Both the position numbers and the translations under genes were made by a program. A stretch of DNA of 5,870 nt, from assembly GCA_026707335.1 (NCBI GenBank), contig JAPOXB010000208.1:1-5870 (forward strand). The letters are read 5' to 3'. Positions 4,736 through 5,870 of the stretch are shown one piece after another. The notes under the pieces are model-generated. The model was not told the DNA's origin and made no database searches. It saw only the letters and a list, made by a program, of their open reading frames with translations. How positions within the stretch are numbered: position 1 is the stretch's first letter; every line of letters starts with the position of its first letter. This DNA comes from Chloroflexota bacterium. GTDB taxonomy: Bacteria > Chloroflexota > Dehalococcoidia > Bin125.

Positions 4736-5870
4736 CTGAGCACCCCCATCCGACGTCAGTACCTGGACCTCAAGGCGCGCCATCCGGACGCGATCCTCTT
4801 CTTCCGGCTGGGCGACTTCTACGAGACCTTCGACGGCGACGCGGAGCTGGTCAGCGAGGCGCTGGGCGTCGCGCTGACCAGCAAGCCGATGGGCAAGGGG
4901 CTGCGCGTGCCCCTGGCCGGCGTGCCCGTGCAGAGCGCCGAGGGGCACCTGGCGCGGCTGATCGCGGCCGGCCACCGGGTGGCGATCGCCGAACAGCTGG
5001 AGGATCCGGCGGCGCGCGGCGCCGCCCGCGGGCTGGTGCGGCGCGGCGTGGTGCGCGTCGTCTCGCCCGGCACGGCCCTGGAGCCGTCCCTGCTGGAGGC
5101 GGGCCGCAACAGCTTCTGCGCGGCGCTCTGCGTCGAGCCGGGCGGCGGCGGCCCGGCCCGCGCCGGGCTGGCCCTGGCCGACCTCAGCACCGGCGAGTTG
5201 CGCGGCTGCGAGCTGGAGGCGGACGGGGCGGAGGCGGCGCGGACGTCGGCGCTGCGCGAGTTGGAGCGGCTGGGCGCGCGCGAACTGCTGCTGGCGGCGG
5301 CGCCGGGGGCGGAGGCGGAGACGGAGACGGGGGCGGAGACGTCGGACGCGGAGGGCGAGCCGCCCGGCTGGAGCGTCACGCCGCGGCCGCGCGATCGCTT
5401 CCGGGCCGAGCGCGGCGCGGCGCTGCTGCGCGAGCGCTTCGCCGTGGCCGACGTGGAGGGGCTGGGGATGGAGGGGCGGCCGGCCCTGCTCGGCGCGCTG
5501 GGGGCGCTGCTCGACTACCTGGGCGAGGGGCAGGGCGAGGCCGGCGAGGAGGGCAGCGACCGTCTGGCGCACCTGCAGCGGCCGCGGATCTACGACCCGG
5601 CCGCCACGATGCGGCTCGACGCGGCCACGCTGCGGGCGCTGGACATCCTGCCCGGTCCGGACGGCGGCGAGTCGCTGCTGGGCCTGCTCGATCGCTGCCG
5701 CACGGCCGCCGGCCGGCGCCTGCTGCGGGAGCGGCTGGGCCGCCCGCTGATCGCGCTGGAGGCGATCGAGGCGCGCCTGGAGCGGGTGGCGCTGCTGCAC
5801 GGCTCGGCCGCCCTGCGCGAGCGGCTGCGGCGCGGCCTGGGCGAGCTGCCCGACCTGGAGCGGCTGCTGG
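4736..5870 (+). CDS. mutS: DNA mismatch repair protein MutS, N-terminal part (3' truncated by window)
   Basis: MutS binds mismatches and small loops in DNA and recruits MutL. The window shows 378 residues. Domain I begins STPIRRQYLDLKARHP and carries the mismatch-wedging F-x-E motif as Phe28-Tyr29-Glu30 in GDFYETF; this defines MutS1 and excludes MutS2. The MGKGLRVPLAGVP block (52-64) and RRGVVRVVSPGT (about 102-113) complete domain I and lead to the connector. The connector holds an acidic low-complexity insert (about 191-211). Domain III starts near LDAATLRALDI, where the usual RNLE reads RALD, and continues with LLDRCRTAAGRRLLRERLGRPL. The ATPase domain is beyond the edge. The start is unusual: only CTG 4736 fits the homologous N-terminus and the GAGGAG box, while the next ordinary start (ATG 4889, residue 52) would remove the F-x-E motif. 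A 210-base gap with promoter-like elements suggests its own transcript. Confidence 0.94.
   Translation, partial: MSTPIRRQYLDLKARHPDAILFFRLGDFYETFDGDAELVSEALGVALTSKPMGKGLRVPLAGVPVQSAEGHLARLIAAGHRVAIAEQLEDPAARGAARGLVRRGVVRVVSPGTALEPSLLEAGRNSFCAALCVEPGGGGPARAGLALADLSTGELRGCELEADGAEAARTSALRELERLGARELLLAAAPGAEAETETGAETSDAEGEPPGWSVTPRPRDRFRAERGAALLRERFAVADVEGLGMEGRPALLGALGALLDYLGEGQGEAGEEGSDRLAHLQRPRIYDPAATMRLDAATLRALDILPGPDGGESLLGLLDRCRTAAGRRLLRERLGRPLIALEAIEARLERVALLHGSAALRERLRRGLGELPDLERLL
5305..5340 (+). repeat. Hexanucleotide tandem repeat (GGRGRC x6) inside mutS
   Basis: Six consecutive hexamers fit GGRGRC without exception: GGGGGC, GGAGGC, GGAGAC, GGAGAC, GGGGGC, GGAGAC. Because the unit is two codons, copy-number change keeps the reading frame. 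It encodes alternating Gly/Glu and Ala/Thr (residues about 191-202) in what should be a surface loop of the MutS connector domain. Confidence 0.75.

Noticed and set aside
2411..5800. A very long open frame on the - strand (over 1100 codons) opposite nuoE, nuoF and mutS
   Set aside because: It crosses gene boundaries and an intergenic gap, and is full of Arg/Ala/Gln/Pro-rich low-complexity sequence. It is the expected result of strong GC codon bias, and no domain is recognisable.
1..5870. tRNA or rRNA genes, CRISPR arrays, insertion sequences or attachment sites
   Set aside because: I saw no regular direct-repeat/spacer pattern, transposase, inverted-repeat ends or tRNA-like fold in either strand; gene content and composition look uniformly chromosomal.

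Overview
This is a very GC-rich bacterial chromosomal window whose genes all lie on the + strand: smc (3' end only), ftsY, a nuoE-like gene, a nuoF-like gene, and mutS (5' end only). The set suggests a free-living bacterium. The SMC C-terminus, the FtsY G domain and the MutS N-terminus (a LFFRLGDFYETF block, then a MGKG-x-RVPLAG block) look most like Chloroflexota, possibly Thermomicrobia-like. That placement is from memory of the families, not a search, and is only moderately certain.

Layout: bases 1-968 hold the C-terminal coiled coil and ATPase head of SMC. ftsY follows after 19 bases with a clear Shine-Dalgarno and ends at 1980. The nuoE-like gene begins within about 50 bases of the ftsY stop, and a candidate promoter just ahead of it may give a leaderless mRNA. 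The nuoF-like gene overlaps the nuoE stop by four bases (ATGA), so the two are surely cotranscribed and probably translationally coupled. A 210-base gap (4526-4735) carries a perfect GC-rich palindrome that may be a terminator, then candidate promoter elements and a small inverted repeat ahead of mutS. mutS runs off the right edge.

smc, ftsY and mutS are ordinary housekeeping genes for chromosome organisation, co-translational membrane targeting and mismatch repair. The nuoE/nuoF pair forms an NAD(H)-oxidising or NAD-reducing diaphorase module (2Fe-2S, FMN, 4Fe-4S). No NuoG, formate dehydrogenase or hydrogenase catalytic subunit lies next to it, so its partner is unknown. The NuoF-like protein resembles the beta subunits of NAD-dependent formate dehydrogenases: its N-terminal thioredoxin-like domain has lost all cluster cysteines. 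It also has a C-terminal ferredoxin-like domain from which exactly one of two 4Fe-4S clusters appears to have been erased.

I do not see a wholly new system here. The points most worth a second look are the asymmetric cluster loss in the NuoF-like protein, the orphan diaphorase pair, the apparent CTG start of mutS, and a hexanucleotide tandem repeat inside mutS.
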